Source: Harmonia axyridis
Lineage: Eukaryota; Arthropoda; Insecta; Coleoptera; Coccinellidae
Reading direction: 5' to 3'
Length of the DNA stretch: 64,000 nt
Assembly (NCBI RefSeq): GCF_914767665.1
Contig: NC_059503.1
Span: 3,534,001-3,598,000, forward strand
Part shown: positions 33,885 to 45,352 of the stretch, in pieces
Layout: the number at the start of each line of letters is the position of its first letter
Numbering within the stretch: the first letter of the stretch is position 1
Notes under the pieces: model-generated
What the model was told of the DNA's origin: nothing
The model's database searches: none
Seen by the model: only the letters and a program-made list of their open reading frames with translations
Position numbers and translations under genes: made by a program

Positions 33885-34270
33885 ATGGAACGATACATAC
33901 TTCAACAACATGATTGAATTGTTAAAATACACACCAAAAATGTTGAAAATTTTGCAGTCACAGTTTATCAAGGCTAAAGCACTTTTGGGTCGATGTGAAG
34001 CACTTTCTCGGCCAGCAATATTTGAACTGGTGACAAAATTTAAGCTGTTCGGGCAAATTGAAGATGTGAAGAATCGAAACCGTGTTGTCGCTCAAGAACA
34101 ACTGAGAAAGTTTTGTTGCTGTAGCCAAGTTTGTGTTTTCTCGTGGATCTTGGGAGTAAAGCATAACAAAAGCGACATTTTATTTCAATTGAAATGTTAT
34201 TTCCGAAAGTATTGAGAAAATCAGTCATACTTCATCCACTTACGAATTTAACCGCTACAATTTTTCAATA
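33885..34270 (+). pseudogene. Mariner-like transposase N-terminal relic
   Basis: Begins MERYILQQHD at 33885 and, across several frameshifts, keeps recognisable blocks. These are FGRCEAPSRPAIFELVTKF-like HTH sequence (33985-34040), an IEDVKNR(N)RVV linker with a VEN(F)VAVAKFV-like block (to about 34130), and a degraded VLRKSVILHP near 34215-34245. This order (two HTHs, then the LRK..L linker) matches the N-terminal half of DD41D-like and Tc3/mariner-type transposases. It is not close enough to family A to be the same family. No termini seen. Confidence 0.6.
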
Positions 34271-35266
34271 TCCTCGAGAGAAATTTTTCTAGATGACCTC
34301 AGAAGGAAATGAATAAGAAAAAAATAGATCAAGTCTTCCGGGATCCAAAATAAACTGTACCAACCCGTAAATCAAGAAGACACGATAGCAAACAAAGATA
34401 CAAATCAGCGCGATCAAGATAAAGCTTGCCACACACAATAACGGTTCTCGCCCACATAGTAGAACTTATAAATTTCATACGTACACAACTTTTTTGTCAG
34501 CTCGGCCAACATTCACAAAGGCGTCTCGCCATTGTCCTGAAATTATTCATAAAGCGAATAGACAATGAGCTGAAGGGCGTGTCTTAGTCGCTTGGGACAT
34601 ATTAATTTCAGAAACAAAAACCCATTTCATGTAAATCAACCATTTCGTTCAACTAATGCATCGTTTCGCTTTCTTGGGGTTTATTTATTGGGACGTAGGA
34701 GGATATGTATGTCGGGATGTTGGCCATTCTGGCTTTCACCATACTAGGAAGGAGAGGAAATTATGTTTTTGCAGATGGTTCAAACTATAAGCTATATAAG
34801 CCAACCGCCGTTTGACGGCAAGGAAATAGTCACCAGGAGTCGCTACTGTAGTTGGATTTGGATTTCGAGAAGTAACTCGATAAAAGATAGCGCTGAATCA
34901 TGAGCTATAAATGGCGCAGAAATAATACGATAATTCATTCAGTAGCGTGGTTGAAAAGGGGTCGCCTGACATTGCCAACAATTTTTATGTCATTATTAAG
35001 TTATCACAAATACACGCCACTGGCGTAAATGCTTATTACAGAGGAGAAAAAATATCAAAATATAGAAATCTTCTGGCCACTCTATTTCAAATATTTCAGT
35101 TCTTCAAAATAACACCGATTTTTTCAGAGGGCTCTACTTTACGGACCAATTTTTGACAGTAAAATGCGAGTAAAACGTGAGTACAACTAGATGGCGCTCA
35201 ACATCATCAAAATCGAAAAAAGCACTACACTGGCTTACTATCCTTTCCTTAACTCTGGTACAACTA
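34271..35266. other. No gene recognised
   Basis: AT-rich DNA with a somewhat CpG-richer patch at 34420-34690. No open frame with a signature. Confidence 0.45.
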
Positions 35267-35761
35267 ACAGGCCAATTGAAAAGTCCCCGGTCTAGCATAG
35301 AAAAACATAGTTTTTTGGCAAAATTCGATTTTATTATTCAACATAGTTGTCTTCGAGGACGATACAGCGATTATAGCGATCTTCCAACTTTTTGATACTA
35401 TTTTTGTAGTACGATTTGTCTCTCGCTTCAAAATGGGCCTCAGTGTAGGTGATTACTTCTTCATTGGCGCTCAATTTCTTTCCAGCGAGCATTCTTTTGA
35501 GGTCTGCGAATAGGAAAAAGTCGCTGGGGGTCAGATCTGGCAAATACGGTTCAGAAGCAATCAAAACCCAATTCATACAATTTTGCCATTGTTTTCATTG
35601 ATTTGTGACACGGCTCATTGTCTTGATGAAACATCACCTTTTTTTCTTCTAATGGGGCCGTTTTTCAACTATTTCATCGTTTAAACTATCCGATAACGCT
35701 ATATAATAATCGATGTGGATGGTCTAGCCCTTTTGGAGGTAATCAATGAATATTATACCAC
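35267..35761 (-). mobile_element. Family B mariner, copy B2 (3' part)
   Basis: The terminus ACAGGCCAATTGAAAAGTCC follows TA (35265-35266). The minus-strand frame (35334-35576) encodes the third Asp block (EPYLPDLTPSDFFLFADL, its first positions mutated) and the KKLEDRYNRCIVLEDNYVE C-terminus. Further upstream codons, with breaks, reach the IFIDYLQKG region at about 35740. The N-terminal half and other terminus are missing. Confidence 0.92.
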
Positions 35762-36481
35762 ATTAAGAATAATTTCGCTCAAAAAAGTGCACAAATTCAC
35801 TTAATTAAACCTACACATGCATGGGCAATTTTTTAGATTATCCTGAAATTCGACTACCTACCACAAAACCAGCTGTTGCGTTTGCCAATCCGCTTCAGCT
35901 CTAAAAGCACGGATCATAATTCTATGCTCCATTAGATACCGCTTTTTGCGTAATTATTTAACAATTTAAAAGCAGCTTTCACCGTATTCGCGTTGTTTCT
36001 AACGTAGCTACGTACCACACCCATCAGATGCATTTTTCTTGCCTGCTGGTGCTATCTCGAGGTGAAAGAATGGACTCAAAACACCTAGCGTGCTCTGTTC
36101 ACATTGGAAGGCTTCGAAATAACAGAATTGCATGAGGAAGCATTTCTGAAGGCATTCTTTCGATTCAACGAATATCCGAAGAAGTAGGTTCTTCTCTAGA
36201 CTAGTTTATTGAACCTTTGTGATTCGTTGTTGGCCTAGTGAAAATTTGAAATGAAATCCATATTATAGTTTATCGAGTTTTCACGTTGGTTATGACGAAA
36301 ATAAAGAGTTTTCCAATATATGGTTTCATTTTGATATCAAAAGGAAGAGTAGGTATATTTTAAAGGAAATCAATGAAGCTTTATTTTATTGTGAAGGGGA
36401 AGGTATGCTTTCAACGATATCAGCCAAATGACTGCCACAAAAACGGTTGGAGCTCTTCAACATTTATTCTTGTATTTTGTC
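35762..36481. other. No gene recognised
   Basis: Spacer between the B2 and B3 mariner fragments. No open frame with a signature. Confidence 0.45.
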
Positions 36482-37208
36482 GAGCGCGAGCTCACAATCG
36501 ATCAAAAGCAACAACGTGTTAATGATTCTGAGCTGTGTTTGAAGCTGTTTAAGTACAATAAACATGAATGTTTGCGTCGATGAGTGACAATGGATGAAAT
36601 ATGGCTCAATCCTTTCACTTCGGAGTTCAACCGACAGTCAACTGAGTGGACTGCACACGATGAACCGAATCCAAAGCGAGGAAAAACCCAACAGTCAGCT
36701 GGCAAAGTTATGGCATTAGTATTCTGGGACGTGCAAGGTGCAATATTCATTGATTACCTCCAAAAGGACCAGACCGTCAACAGCGATTATTATATAGCGT
36801 TATTGGCTCGTTTAAAGAATGAAATCGTTAAAAAACGGCCCCATTTGAAGAAACAAAGGTGCTGTTTCATCAAGACAATGAGCCGTGTCACAAATCAATG
36901 AGAACAATAGCAAAATTGCATGAATTGCTTCTGCATCCACCGTATTCGCGAGATCTGGCTCCCAGCGACTTTTTCCTGTTCTCAGACCTCGAAAAAATGC
37001 TCACTGGAAAGAAATTTAGCGCCAATGAAGATGTAATCGCCGAAACTGAGGCCTATTTTGGAGCGAAAGACAAAAATGGTATCGAAAATTTGGAAGATCG
37101 CTATAATCGCTGAATCGCACTCGAAGGCAACTATGTTGAATAATAAAATCGAATTTAGCCAAAAAAATGTGTTTTACTATGGAAGACCTGGGACTTCAAT
37201 TCGCCTGT
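36482..37208 (+). mobile_element. Family B mariner, copy B3 (5' truncated)
   Basis: Starts in the ERELTIDQKQQRV region. A frame open at 36584-36901 (MTMDEIWLNPFTSEFNRQS... then AGKVMALVFWDVQGAIFIDY) contains the first Asp. A frameshift leads to 36859-37113 with the second Asp (FHQDNEPCHKSM) and third Asp (SRDLAPSDFFLFSDL). The right end finishes CGCCTGT at 37208 with TA at 37209-37210. The next element's target site begins immediately. Confidence 0.93.
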
Positions 37209-37212
37209 TATA

Positions 37213-37973
37213 CAGGGTGGCCACTTTTTCAATGGGATTGTATTGGTAACTTTTTAACCATAAGAGTTAGAAGGTCGGTCAAATGGAGAAAAAGTTGCAT
37301 GCATAGAAGCATTATCAAGCAGTTCAAACAAATCGAGATTATCAGGGCCGGTTATTGAGAAATCATAAGAAAAGTAAATTATGTCATTTTGATTTTTCTT
37401 TTTTTCCCACTTTATTTCAAATATTATCAAAAAATGTTACAGGAATTTTTTATTCGGCTGTAAATTATCCTCAATTTGACGTAATCAGATTTCGTATCCA
37501 ACGTTTCGTAGTTGATTTTCAGGTGATTTTCAGGGTCAAAATTACCTGAAAATCTACTTTGAATGACATTGTAAGATATATCGTTGAATTCAGCGTTAAA
37601 AGTTATTTTGAAAAATGTCATAAAATATGCAGGTCCGCATTGAAAAAAATGAGGTTGAGGGTGGCCCAGAGAGTACGAAACGTTGGATACGAAATCTGAT
37701 TACGTCAAATTGAGGTTAATTTACTGTCGAATAAAAAATTCTTGTAACATTTTTTGATAATATTTTAAATAAAGTGGGAAAAAAAATAAAAATCAAAATG
37801 ACATAATTTACTTTTCTTATGATATCTCAATAACCGGCCCTGATAATCTCGATTTGTTTGAACTGCTTGATAATGCTTCTATGCATACAACTTTTTCTCC
37901 ATTTGACCGACCTTCTAACTCTTATGGTTTAAAAGTTACCAATACAATCCCATTAAAAAAAGTTGCCACCCTG
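37213..37973. mobile_element. Fold-back element with 300-bp terminal inverted repeats (761 bp)
   Basis: Left arm 37213-37510 and right arm 37674-37973 are inverted copies with only scattered differences, separated by a 163-bp loop. Ends are CAGGGTGGC and GCCACCCTG, flanked by TA at 37211-37212 and 37974-37975 (TATA at each side if read outward). No transposase sequence was recognised. The open frame at 37355-37549 crosses the arm and loop and has no signature. It is a non-autonomous element of uncertain superfamily, inserted next to the right end of mariner B3. Confidence 0.92.
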
Positions 37974-37975
37974 TA

Positions 37976-38739
37976 TACCTATATTAGTCGCGATATTCTT
38001 TACACGAAGAGAAGGAATAAATAGTGTAAAATTCTTAGCAGGTATGTACGTTATGTTTCAGTGAATTTCGGCCCATTCAATTATCGATCGTCCTGTTAGG
38101 TGGATTGGTCGAATTACCTATTATATTAATCATTATCGATGGGGCTCCACGAATTGAATGCGGCCAATAATGATTCATAATCCGGCCAATTTCGGAGCCA
38201 CCAACCGGCTTTTGTGAACGAACAGCTGAATCGCTAAAAACCGCATAATGGGCGATAATTTGTGGTAATTTAACATAGTTCCAACGAATTCAGCCACCTA
38301 ATTTAACGTTTAGAGACAGGTGCTAACAATGAAAGAGCGTTTTGTAACCTGGCATCCTCGCGCTTTTCATAATTTGATCTATGGCCCTTCGAGCCATCCA
38401 GTAGAGGGTGAAAGTGAATTAAACGTATCAAAATTGGAACATTAGGCGTACGATTAAATTGGACATCTTGCGAGCAATCTGTCGCTTTTATCGGAAGTCA
38501 GAAAATTAACCCCGAGCTGTGAAAGAAAAAATTTCCATGTGGAACACTAGATCGACCGTTTTTGACGTTTACACAATAATAGCTTAACTTTGACTAGTTA
38601 AATATGTCAGTCAAGTTTGGTAGAAAAGCTTAAATGCATTATTGTTGTTACATTTTTCATGTTACAAAGTAAATATATCTACCAATAAGTGGAGCACTAT
38701 ATGCTTTCTCGCCCTTTGTCAAGTTAGCACCTCACAGTA
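37976..38739. other. No gene recognised; moderately CpG-rich
   Basis: A CpG-richer patch covers about 38090-38530 (e.g. ATTATCGATGGGGCTCCACG). No open frame with a signature; it could be old conserved non-coding DNA. Confidence 0.35.
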
Positions 38740-40013
38740 ATAGGTCAATTGAAAATTCCCCGGTCTTCCATAGTAAAACACATTTTTTTGGCAAAATTCG
38801 ATTTTATTATTCAACATAGTTGCCTTCGAGGGCGATACAGCGATTATAGCGATCTTCCAACTTTTCGATACAATTTTTGTAGTACGATTTGTCTTTCGCT
38901 TCAAAATAGACCTCAGTTTCGGCGATTACTTCTTCATTGGCACTAAATTTCTTTCCAGCGAGTATTCTTTTGAGGTCTGAGAACAGGAAAAAGTCGCTGG
39001 GGGCCAGATCTGGCGAATACGGTAGATGCAGAAGTAATTCGAACCAAATTCATGCAATTTTCCATTGTTTTCATTGATTTGTGACACGGCGCATTTTCTT
39101 GATGAAACAGCATCTCTTTTCCTTCAAATGGGGCCGTTTTTTAACGATTTCATCCTTTAAACGATCCAATAACGCTATATAATAATCGCTGTTGATGGTC
39201 TGGCCCTTTTGGAGGTAATCAATGAATATTATACCTTGCGCGTCCAAGAATACTGATGCCATAACCTTGCCAGCTGACTGTTGTGAGTTTCCTCGCTTTG
39301 GATTCGGTTCATCGCGTGCAGTTCACTCAGTTGACTCTCGATTGGACTCCGGAGTGAAATGATGGAGCCATGTTTCATCACACATCGACGGAAAAATTCA
39401 GGTTTATTGTACTTAAGCAGCTTCAAACACTGCTCAGAATCATTAATACGTTATTGCTTTTGATCGATTCTGAGCTCGCGCGGCACAAATTTTGCACACA
39501 GCTTTCTCATGTACAAATATTCGTGAATGATATGATGTACATGTTCAGATGACTTCACAATGTCTGCTCTCGCGATCAACTTCACTTTACGGTCATTCAA
39601 AATTATTTTGTGAACTTCTTTTATTTTTTCGTCAGTGACAACCTCTTTTGGACGTCCACTGCGGTCTTCGGTGCTCATTTCACCACGTTTAAACTTAGCA
39701 TACCAATCAATAATGGTTGATTTTCCTGGTGCAGACCCCAGAAACTCTTCATCAAGCCAAGATTTTGCATCAACTGTATTTTTTCCCTTCAAAAAGCAAT
39801 ATTTCATCAGCAAATGAAATCATTTTTTTCCATCTTTTTTCAAATAACAAAAGTAGCTACACTCCCAACGCAAAATCTCACAAACTAATGGTCGGACTGC
39901 TGTCAAATTTTGACACATATCTTTTTGAAGGTGGGTACTAACTAAAAATCATATAGATTTAATATTACCACTGCCATCTGTGCATCAGACCGGGGAATTT
40001 TCAATTGGCTTAA
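38740..40013 (-). mobile_element. Family B irritans-type mariner, copy B4 (1274 bp, full length, inactive)
   Basis: Both ends are present (ATAGGTCAATTGAAAATTCC on the left; right end GGCTTAA at 40013), with TA at 38738-38739 and 40014-40015. The minus-strand transposase is complete in outline. N-terminal HTH domains are open at 39451-39813 (LMKYCFLKGKNTVDAKSWL). Then come KLLKYNKPEFFRRCV (39229-39426), the VFLDAQGIIFIDYLQKGQ block (39071-39262) with the first Asp region before it, and the C-terminus (38755-38904). Frameshifts and a missing block around the second Asp make it non-functional. Confidence 0.94.
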
Positions 40014-40015
40014 TA

Positions 40016-40741
40016 CTTCCCGGTAAATAATTTCGGCAATATCTAGAAATGGCCAGCTTTTTCTACCTCAAACCATATGGTTTCTATTTGACCTTGATGC
40101 AAATTCCCACGACTAATGATACTAGAACATTCCACTCCCAATTTTCTTCAAAAAAAATTCAAATAAGCAATTTCGCCATTGCGTACCACGTACTAGATCA
40201 TTTATAATTGTCAGAATCACCGTAAATCATGTAGAAATCGCTTTGTATGTAAACGAACTACATTCTGATCGGGTTTCAAACAAAACACGAAACCCAAAGA
40301 GAAAATACCATGATAAACTCTTGTAACCCACATGTTAATGTTTCGTACAGGCTGAAGAATGAAAGAGTACCATGAGACACGATTACGACATAATAGCAAT
40401 TGATACGTTTTCTACTCTACGCTATGGGTGTTCACTTCGAACGATTGACAAACAAGTGCTCATTATCCACATTCTGGTTGGATTGAATGAAATTCTATAT
40501 CGGTGGAAAAAGGTGTTCTTTTGGTGTTTATGAGAACGAAGTAGTAGTATTGTGTTTGCGTTGGTAGGTGAGAAATAGTGATTGTTTTAAAATGAGTATG
40601 ATATATTTGCCGGAAACATAATAATCATGTTATACTCAAAAATGAAACTACCTGATGGCTTTTTACCAATTGAATTTACCTGAATATCTTGAATATAAAA
40701 GTGTATAGTAGCTTTAAAGAGCTAATTTATCTACCAATATA
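40016..40741. other. No gene recognised
   Basis: AT-rich spacer between B4 and A8; no open frame with a signature. Confidence 0.45.
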
Positions 40742-41668
40742 AAGGGTGTTTTTTTTAGAGCTATAGAACTTTAAATTACAATAAAACAACGATTGTCATG
40801 AATTTTTTTTTCATCCGCAAGATAATCTTGTGGCATTACATTTTAAATATGATTTCTGGCATATGACCGCCACGGCTGGCTCGGATGTAGTCCAATCTGG
40901 ACGTCCAATTTTCGATGACCTTTTCCAACATTTGTGGCCGTATATCGGCAATAACACGGCGAATGTTGTCTTCCAAATGGTCAAGGGTTTGTGGCTTATC
41001 CGCATAGACCTATGACTTTACATAGCCCCACAGAAAGTAGTCTAGCAGTGTTAAATCACAAGATCTTGGAGGCCAATTTACAGGTCCAAAACGTGAAATT
41101 AGGCGGTCACCAAACGTGTCTTTCAATAAATCGATTGTGGCACGAGCTGTGCGACATGTTGCGCCGTCTTGTTGGAACCACAGCTCCTGGACATCATGGT
41201 TGTTCAATTCAGGAATGAAAAAGTTAGTAATAATGGCTCTTTACCGATCACCATTGACTGTAACGTTCTGACCATCATCGTTTTTAAAGAAGTACGAACC
41301 AATGATTCAACCAGCCCATAAAGCGAACCAAACAGTCAGTTTTTCTGGATGTAACGGTGTTTCGACATACACTTGAGGATTAGCTTCACTCCAAATGCGG
41401 CAGTTTTGTTTGTTGACGTAGCCATTCAACCAGAAGTGCGCTTCATCGCTAAACAAAATAAAATGGACGTAGTGAGGGATACGTATTCCAGAACCACTAT
41501 TTTCAAAATGAAATTGCACTATTTGCAAGCGTTGTTCAGGCGTGAGTCTATTCATGATGAATTGCCAAACCAAACTGAGAATAAATCACTTGACAGCTGT
41601 GAAATCGGTCGCCATCTCGAACAGTAATGCCAACTTAATATTATATAACTCGAAAAAAAAACACCCGT
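40742..41668 (-). mobile_element. Family A mariner-like element, copy A8 (927 bp)
   Basis: Complete ends with TA at 40740-40741 and 41669-41670. The minus-strand frame 41307-41573 joins the N-terminal start (MNRLTPEQRLQIVQFHFEN) to the first Asp region (ILFSDEAHFWLNGYVNKQN) in one reading frame. This shows directly that the HTH and linker in between are deleted. A second frame (41010-41207) has [19 protein letters not shown] and CDLTLLDYFLWGYVK. Stops separate the pieces. Long-junction form. Confidence 0.94.
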
Positions 41669-41670
41669 TA

Positions 41671-42765
41671 TAAGAACAAAGGTTTCACTATTTTACCAAG
41701 CACTAATACAGATTTTTGCAATAAGAGATTTTATTTTAAATAGCCTGCTTCTGTTCAGCTATCCCTTTTGAAGGTGTTATCTTTTGACATTTGACAGCTT
41801 CAGACTTTTTCTGTAGGGCCACTTGGAAGATAAGGTGTATGCCAATTCAATATCATTGTGAAACCTCTTAGTGGATAACCCTTCAGTTCTAGAGATATGA
41901 ATTTTTGGAATTTTCATTATGATTTTAAAATTAGTATTCATCAAAATTTGGTCACGGTCGAGATATATATATTTTGCATTAAAATGGGAAATAATAAAGA
42001 ATAGTGCATAACTAGCAGGATTTTTTGTTAGATACCCGATAATGATCCTTGATGGGCGTGCAGGATTTGAAGTTTTACTGGACGGATTGAGAAACTGTGT
42101 TATCTTTGCGACCAACAGCAAGGCATTAATTATTTCGTCTGTTAGAGTACGAAATTAAGTAGGTCAGAGAGCCTAGCTCACGGCAAAGATAAGAGAACGC
42201 CCGGGCGGCTATAAAGCAACTTTTGGCGTTGGGCGGGCGTATACGGCAGCCGGGATTAGGGCAAAAAGCAACAGTAATTATAAGAAGAGGCCGTTTCAAC
42301 TTCACGACAATAATTAAGCTGAAACGCATAAGAGATAATTCATTAAATTCAATGTATGCTGTAAAGCACGTCGACGAAGACATTGTGTACAAGTCTTTGG
42401 GCTCCCTGGAAAGTAAGAGGCTCCATCTACGGTTTCTCGAGAAGGATTTATCGATAGGTACTTATCAGAATCAGAGACTGAAGAATTGTTGGATTGTTGA
42501 GAAAATCTGAAGATTGAAAAGCCTCAAAAATATACAGGAATTCTAAATATCCTTTTGTGTACTTTCTTCTTCAACTGGAATCTGGAATAGTTTTTGATAT
42601 ATAACGTTGATTTTCTTTCACGAGTTCAAAATTTGAAAACTTGCAATAACAAACTTAAAATGAGCCTTCTAACCAAGTATTATACTTTATTTACTTTTCA
42701 GTCCTTAGTCTTTTGAGGGGTCTATACTTACCGTCTCAGCAGTCAGTTCAAAAATAAGTGAGCTA
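41671..42765. other. No gene recognised; CpG-rich patch at 42170-42330
   Basis: Frames at 41777-42121 (minus), 42126-42392 (minus) and 42223-42510 (plus) overlap or oppose each other and lack signatures. The patch at 42170-42330 (GGGCGGCTATAAAGCAAC, GGCGTTGGGCGGGCGTATAC) has a promoter-like composition with a TATAAAG string at 42210-42216, but no transcript can be attached to it. Confidence 0.35.
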
Positions 42766-43695
42766 ACGGGTGTTTTTTTTCGAGGTATATAACTTTAAGT
42801 TGGTATTACTGTTCGAGATGGCGACCGATTTAACAGCTGTCAAGTGATTTATTCTCAGTTTAGTTTGGCAATTCATCAGAAATAGAGTCACACCTGAACA
42901 ACGCTTGCAAAAAGTGCAATTTTATTTCGAAAATAATGGTTCTGTGCGGAATACGTATCGCGATTTTCATAAGCAAATTTTGTTTAGCGATGAAGCGCAC
43001 TTCTGGTTGAATGACTACGTCAACAAACAAAATTGCCGCTTTTGGAGTGAAGCTAATCTTCGAATGTATCTCGAAACACCGTTACATCCAGAAAAACTGA
43101 CTGTTTGGTGCGCTTTATAGGCTGGTGGAATCATTGGTCCGTACTTCTTCAAGAACGATGATAGCCAGAACGTTACAGTCAATGGTGATCGGTATAGAGC
43201 CATGATTACTAACTTTTTCATTCCTGAATTGAACAACCATGAGCTGTGGTTCCATCAAGACGGCGCAACATGTCACACAGCTGGTGCCACAATCGATTTA
43301 TTGAAAGACACGTTTGGTGACCGCCTAATTTCACGTTTTGGACCTGTGAATTGGACTCCAAGATCTTGTGATTTAACACCGCTAGACTACTTTCTGTGAG
43401 GCTATGTAAAGTCATTGGTCTATGCGGATAAGCCACAAACCATGACCATTTGGAAGACAACATTCGCCGTGTTATTGCCGATATACGGCCACAAATTTCG
43501 GAAAAAGTCATCGAGAATTGAACGTCCAGATTGGATTACATCCGAGGCAGTCGAGGCGGTCATTTGCCAGAAATCATATTTAAAATGTAATGCCACAAGA
43601 TTATCTTGCTTATAAATAAAATTCATGTCAATCGAATAATCCATCGTTGTTTTATTGCAATTAAAAGTTCTATAGTTTTAAAAAAAAACACCCTT
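42766..43695 (+). mobile_element. Family A mariner-like element, copy A9 (930 bp), independent internal deletion
   Basis: Complete ends ACGGGTGTTTTTTT and CACCCTT with TA at 42764-42765 and 43696-43697. The frame 42905-43120 reads QKVQFYFENNGSVRNTYRDF then HKQILFSDEAHFWLNDYVNK. Unlike the other copies, the N-terminal piece joins to DFHKQILFSDE, retaining four more residues before the first Asp. This is a separate deletion event from a longer ancestor. Later pieces: ELNNHELWFHQDGATCHTAG (43202-43399) and the C-terminus with frameshifts. Confidence 0.94.
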
Positions 43696-43705
43696 TATTA
43701 GTAGC

Positions 43706-43925
43706 TATTTGGGAAAAAATTTAATTTCCCTCCAAAAATCGTTATATCTCCTGAATTATTCGTCACAGACCCCTCAAATAGAAAGGTTTTCAAACATCAA
43801 ATGCCGATCTAATTCATACTGAGGTTTCAGGGGCGTAGCTTACGTGCAGGAGAAGTCGAAGCGTCTGGAATATTATCCATTTTTTTCTCGAAAATTTCAG
43901 ATTTTACCTTTAACTTCTGAATTAA
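43706..43925 (+). repeat. Dispersed repeat I, copy 2
   Basis: Inverted partner of 857-1075; blocks such as TATCTCCTGAATTATTCGTC, CTGAGGTTTCAGGGGCGTAG and CTCGAAAATTTCAGATT are shared. It starts about 10 bp after the right end of copy A9. Confidence 0.7.
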
Positions 43926-45352
43926 TGTACTAATCGCCCAACTGCATGCATTTTCATGATCTACATAGTGAAATCAATCAATAAAATGGGACAATATTCC
44001 CATGAAGGAACTTTCATTTTTTTTTCAATTTTTCAAGGTATGGAACTTTTACAAACATTTTTCAGATGAGATCGAAATTTGGCTGATCAGGAGATCGTCA
44101 ATTCTGGCACCGCTCACCGCATTTACGAAGATTTCAAAGTTTTGTGGAAATTATTTTTACGCTAAAGTCCATCGATTTATATGAGGCTTTTACTATTTTT
44201 CATTTCAAAGAGTATGTCATTGCAAATAGAAATTATTTATTAATTTTCTTGAATGGAATGAAGTCAGAATTTCAATATGAAAACCTGTAATTTTTTCAGA
44301 AACACTTTTTCCCTTTTTTCCGTATTGAATTGTTCGAATTGAAAATCCTGAATTCTAGTTCCTCTAATTTCAAATTAGAACAACCACTAAACTACCCCCT
44401 CTTCATCAATTATCCCTAAACCCAAACTCCAATTTCCTAATAGCGATTTCAACTTACAATTTACCTACATGTCATCCATTCTAGGGGTCAGAGCCTTAGG
44501 CATACATAAGTAACAAGAGTCTGTGTCAATAGAGAGGGTGGGAAGGCAGAGATCTGTAGCCGACGTCCAAGACGACGCCACAAAAGGGTTCAGAAAGTTG
44601 ATACAGGACTCGACGCTAGTCCTGAATTCAAGATAAGTCCGTAGGACCTTCGTTTTGGGATATACGCATCTTCGGTTGCATGATTCGGTTTGAAGTATAT
44701 GGGTCGAATTTCGGTGCTGACTATGAAGGGTTGGAATGAGATTTTTCAGAGACATGCGGGAAATAGACTCAGTTCAAATAACACGATTTTTGAGCAGAGC
44801 GTTTTTTCTATTTTCGAATTCTGGGTAGAAAATATACATATTGGCAGTTTATTTTCTCTTGAATCCTTGACCGATTTAAGCCATTATTTTTTCGAATGGT
44901 AGTTTGATTCCTTTCTCCCTTTTTTAGTATATTCAAGGATGAACAATAAAAAATGAGCTTTTATTCAGAACAGTGGCGGGAATGTTCTAAAGAAAAGCTT
45001 ACTCTTCATTCTGTTTGTTCACCCTGCATGTAACAAAAAACTACAAACTTCGTTGAGATTTTATTCGTTCTCCTAATTTTGGCAGTCTGTATAAATACGT
45101 TAGAGTCACTGATAAAATGGTGGTACAGATCCATAATGTCCGTCCATAGACACGATGAAGTAAAAACATGGAAATAAGGAATTTTCACAGTGAAAACCTA
45201 GAATAGAATAGAATGGTATATTATTCATAATGACAAATATTTGGAATCGTCCTAGGAAAAGCTCCTCTTGAAATTTTCACAGTTCACGTTTCGGAATGTA
45301 TGGAAGTCAACAATCGAATAAGAAAATCAGTTCACTGGCAGTGAAGAACTTT
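43926..45352. other. No gene recognised
   Basis: No supported gene. A 96-codon minus frame at 44465-44755 has no known family. Three AGAAT units near 45202-45216 followed by an A/T-rich run may be the tail of a very short LINE remnant, but there is no coding part to confirm it. Confidence 0.4.

Noticed and set aside
42205..42220. TATAAAG as a core promoter
   Set aside because: TATA-like strings are frequent in AT-rich DNA and no downstream gene can be attached to it.
42223..42510. 95-codon plus-strand ORF in a CpG-rich patch
   Set aside because: An equally long frame exists on the opposite strand and neither has a motif; the composition explains both.
44465..44755. 96-codon minus-strand ORF with several cysteines
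   Set aside because: Cysteine spacing does not fit a known zinc-finger or secreted-peptide pattern.
45202..45240. Three AGAAT units followed by A/T-rich sequence, possibly a LINE tail
   Set aside because: No coding LINE sequence next to it; too short to distinguish from a microsatellite.
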